From contig JAHDCT010000058.1 in NCBI GenBank assembly GCA_020629735.1, positions 1 to 7,250 of the forward strand: DNA of 7,250 bases, given 5' to 3'. A program made the translations under genes and the position numbers. Source of the DNA: a bacterium. Its GTDB lineage: Bacteria > Patescibacteriota > Gracilibacteria > Absconditabacterales > Absconditicoccaceae. Shown here piece after piece: positions 6,404 through 7,250 of this stretch (its first letter is position 1; every line of letters begins with the position of its first letter). The notes beneath the pieces were generated by a model, which worked only from the letters and a program-made list of their open reading frames with translations, was not told the DNA's origin and ran no database searches.

Positions 6404-7250
6404 TTACTCACCTTGACCTTTATTCTTTATTTTTTTCACCTCAATTAATTCCCATCTTCTCAATCGAGTCTTTGGAATTTCCATTACTTTCAAAGAGGTC
6501 AATAAATCATTTCCTACTTCCTCAAGCTTAATGATTGTTGAGTCACCAAGAGTTATTCAAATCGGTTTTACGTGATTAAATATACTTCGACCTTTAGGAG
6601 CTATAACTCACTGTTGCTCTTTCAAGGTTTCTTCAAATACTTTGAAAAAATCTATGTTAAACTTATTTTTCTTTGATGCAAGTACCTCATCCTCAAACAA
6701 CACCTCTCCATCTGAAGCTTGTAACTTAAAGCGAGCTAAGATACTTTCTGGAAATATTTTAGTCATATCAGATATTGATGAACTATAGTTTGTATATAGA
6801 TTTTCTAAACTTTGAAAAAACGGGTCATTCTCTCAGGTCATTGGGATTCACGGATTTGGGATTGTTTCATTAGTAATGTACGATATTTTCTGTCATTCCA
6901 TATCACTTAAATCCTCTTTTACAGTCGTGTCTCACCGAATTATCTTTCCATAATCGAGCAATTCTGCTAACTCTTGGGCTCTCTCTAGTTGACGTTTATT
7001 AATTTCTACTCATGTATTTGTAATATTTCCTTCCAAAAAGCCATTTCTACGAGCCTGAATTTTTTGAGCAAGAAGAAATATTCCCGTTCCTGATCATAAA
7101 TCTCGTCATACATACTGATGACTCTCTGGCATGTTAATTTGCTCCCTTGCAATATGAGAAAAAATTTTTGTGGTCGAAGCAATATCTCATAACATCCCCA
7201 TCCCATATGAATGACGTTTGAAAAAATCTACATCATCTCCAAAGTCCTCT
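6404..7250 (-). CDS. Class I SAM-dependent methyltransferase, N-terminus outside window (UGA=Gly)
   Basis: The last 281 residues of a gene that enters from the right edge. The frame is open to the edge, so the true start probably lies beyond 7250, although ATGs at 7199-7201 and 7193-7195 exist. The SAM-binding motif I is DLGSGTGIFLLAQ (DLGSGTG at 7082-7102). Motif II is TGVEINKRQLERAQELAELL with the acidic ribose-binding Glu at 7004-7006, followed by KIIWGDTT. The segment YITNETIPNPGIP may be the substrate-side motif IV region. The C-terminal half (KLQASDGEVLFEDEVLASKK, PIGITLGDSTIIKLEEVGND) looks like an extra beta-rich domain. Ten UGA codons, three CGA and one CGG (6935) are in frame. The methyl acceptor is unknown. 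It lies upstream of the glycosyltransferase gene on the same strand with a 133-nt gap, so co-transcription is possible but not shown. Confidence 0.88.

Noticed and set aside
7006..7206. A 66-residue minus-strand frame
   Set aside because: It overlaps the methyltransferase in another frame; the true frame carries DLGSGTG and GVE motifs.

Overview
This A+T-rich window reads as a bacterium of the candidate phyla radiation, most probably Absconditabacteria (SR1, order Absconditabacterales). The case rests on the genetic code. Five of the six genes are closed or shredded if UGA is a stop, but become intact, recognisable proteins if UGA is glycine. In the same genes CGA falls where tryptophan is expected (HV-W-G in the response regulator, P-W-DDASG and KI-W-QKKNPWFE in the uracil-DNA glycosylase, RGY-W-D in the glycosidase domain, NI-W-DK in the TrmB regulator). 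This is the combination listed as NCBI translation table 37 (UGA=Gly, CGA/CGG=Trp). Only UAA and UAG act as stops here. All products below are read with that code.

Plus-strand half (100-2736): an OmpR-type response regulator (100-747), an iron-sulfur uracil-DNA glycosylase-family protein (853-1428), a TrmB-family transcription regulator (1545-2282), and a small unrecognised protein (2386-2736). The TrmB gene has a plausible promoter. An 18-bp inverted repeat of form TGTAGA-N6-TCTACA occurs once just before its start and again at its stop codon, upstream of the small gene, which suggests autoregulation and control of the neighbour. A 32-bp near-perfect palindrome followed by TTTT separates this half from the convergent minus-strand genes.

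Minus-strand half (7250-2839): a class I SAM-dependent methyltransferase entering from the right edge (its N-terminus is outside the window), followed after 133 nt by a 1143-residue membrane protein. The latter joins a processive family-2 glycosyltransferase, a set of membrane helices, and a C-terminal clan GH-A-like (GH2-like TIM-barrel) glycosidase domain that is probably extracytoplasmic. It is the most unusual protein here: a polysaccharide synthase apparently fused to its own trimming or transglycosylating enzyme, possibly for cell-surface glycan.

The genes do not form one obvious pathway: signalling, DNA repair, sugar-type regulation and surface glycan synthesis sit side by side. No tRNA, rRNA, CRISPR array or insertion sequence was recognised. 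The only stretches without genes are short (1-99, 748-852, 1429-1544, 2283-2385, 2737-2838, 6271-6403).
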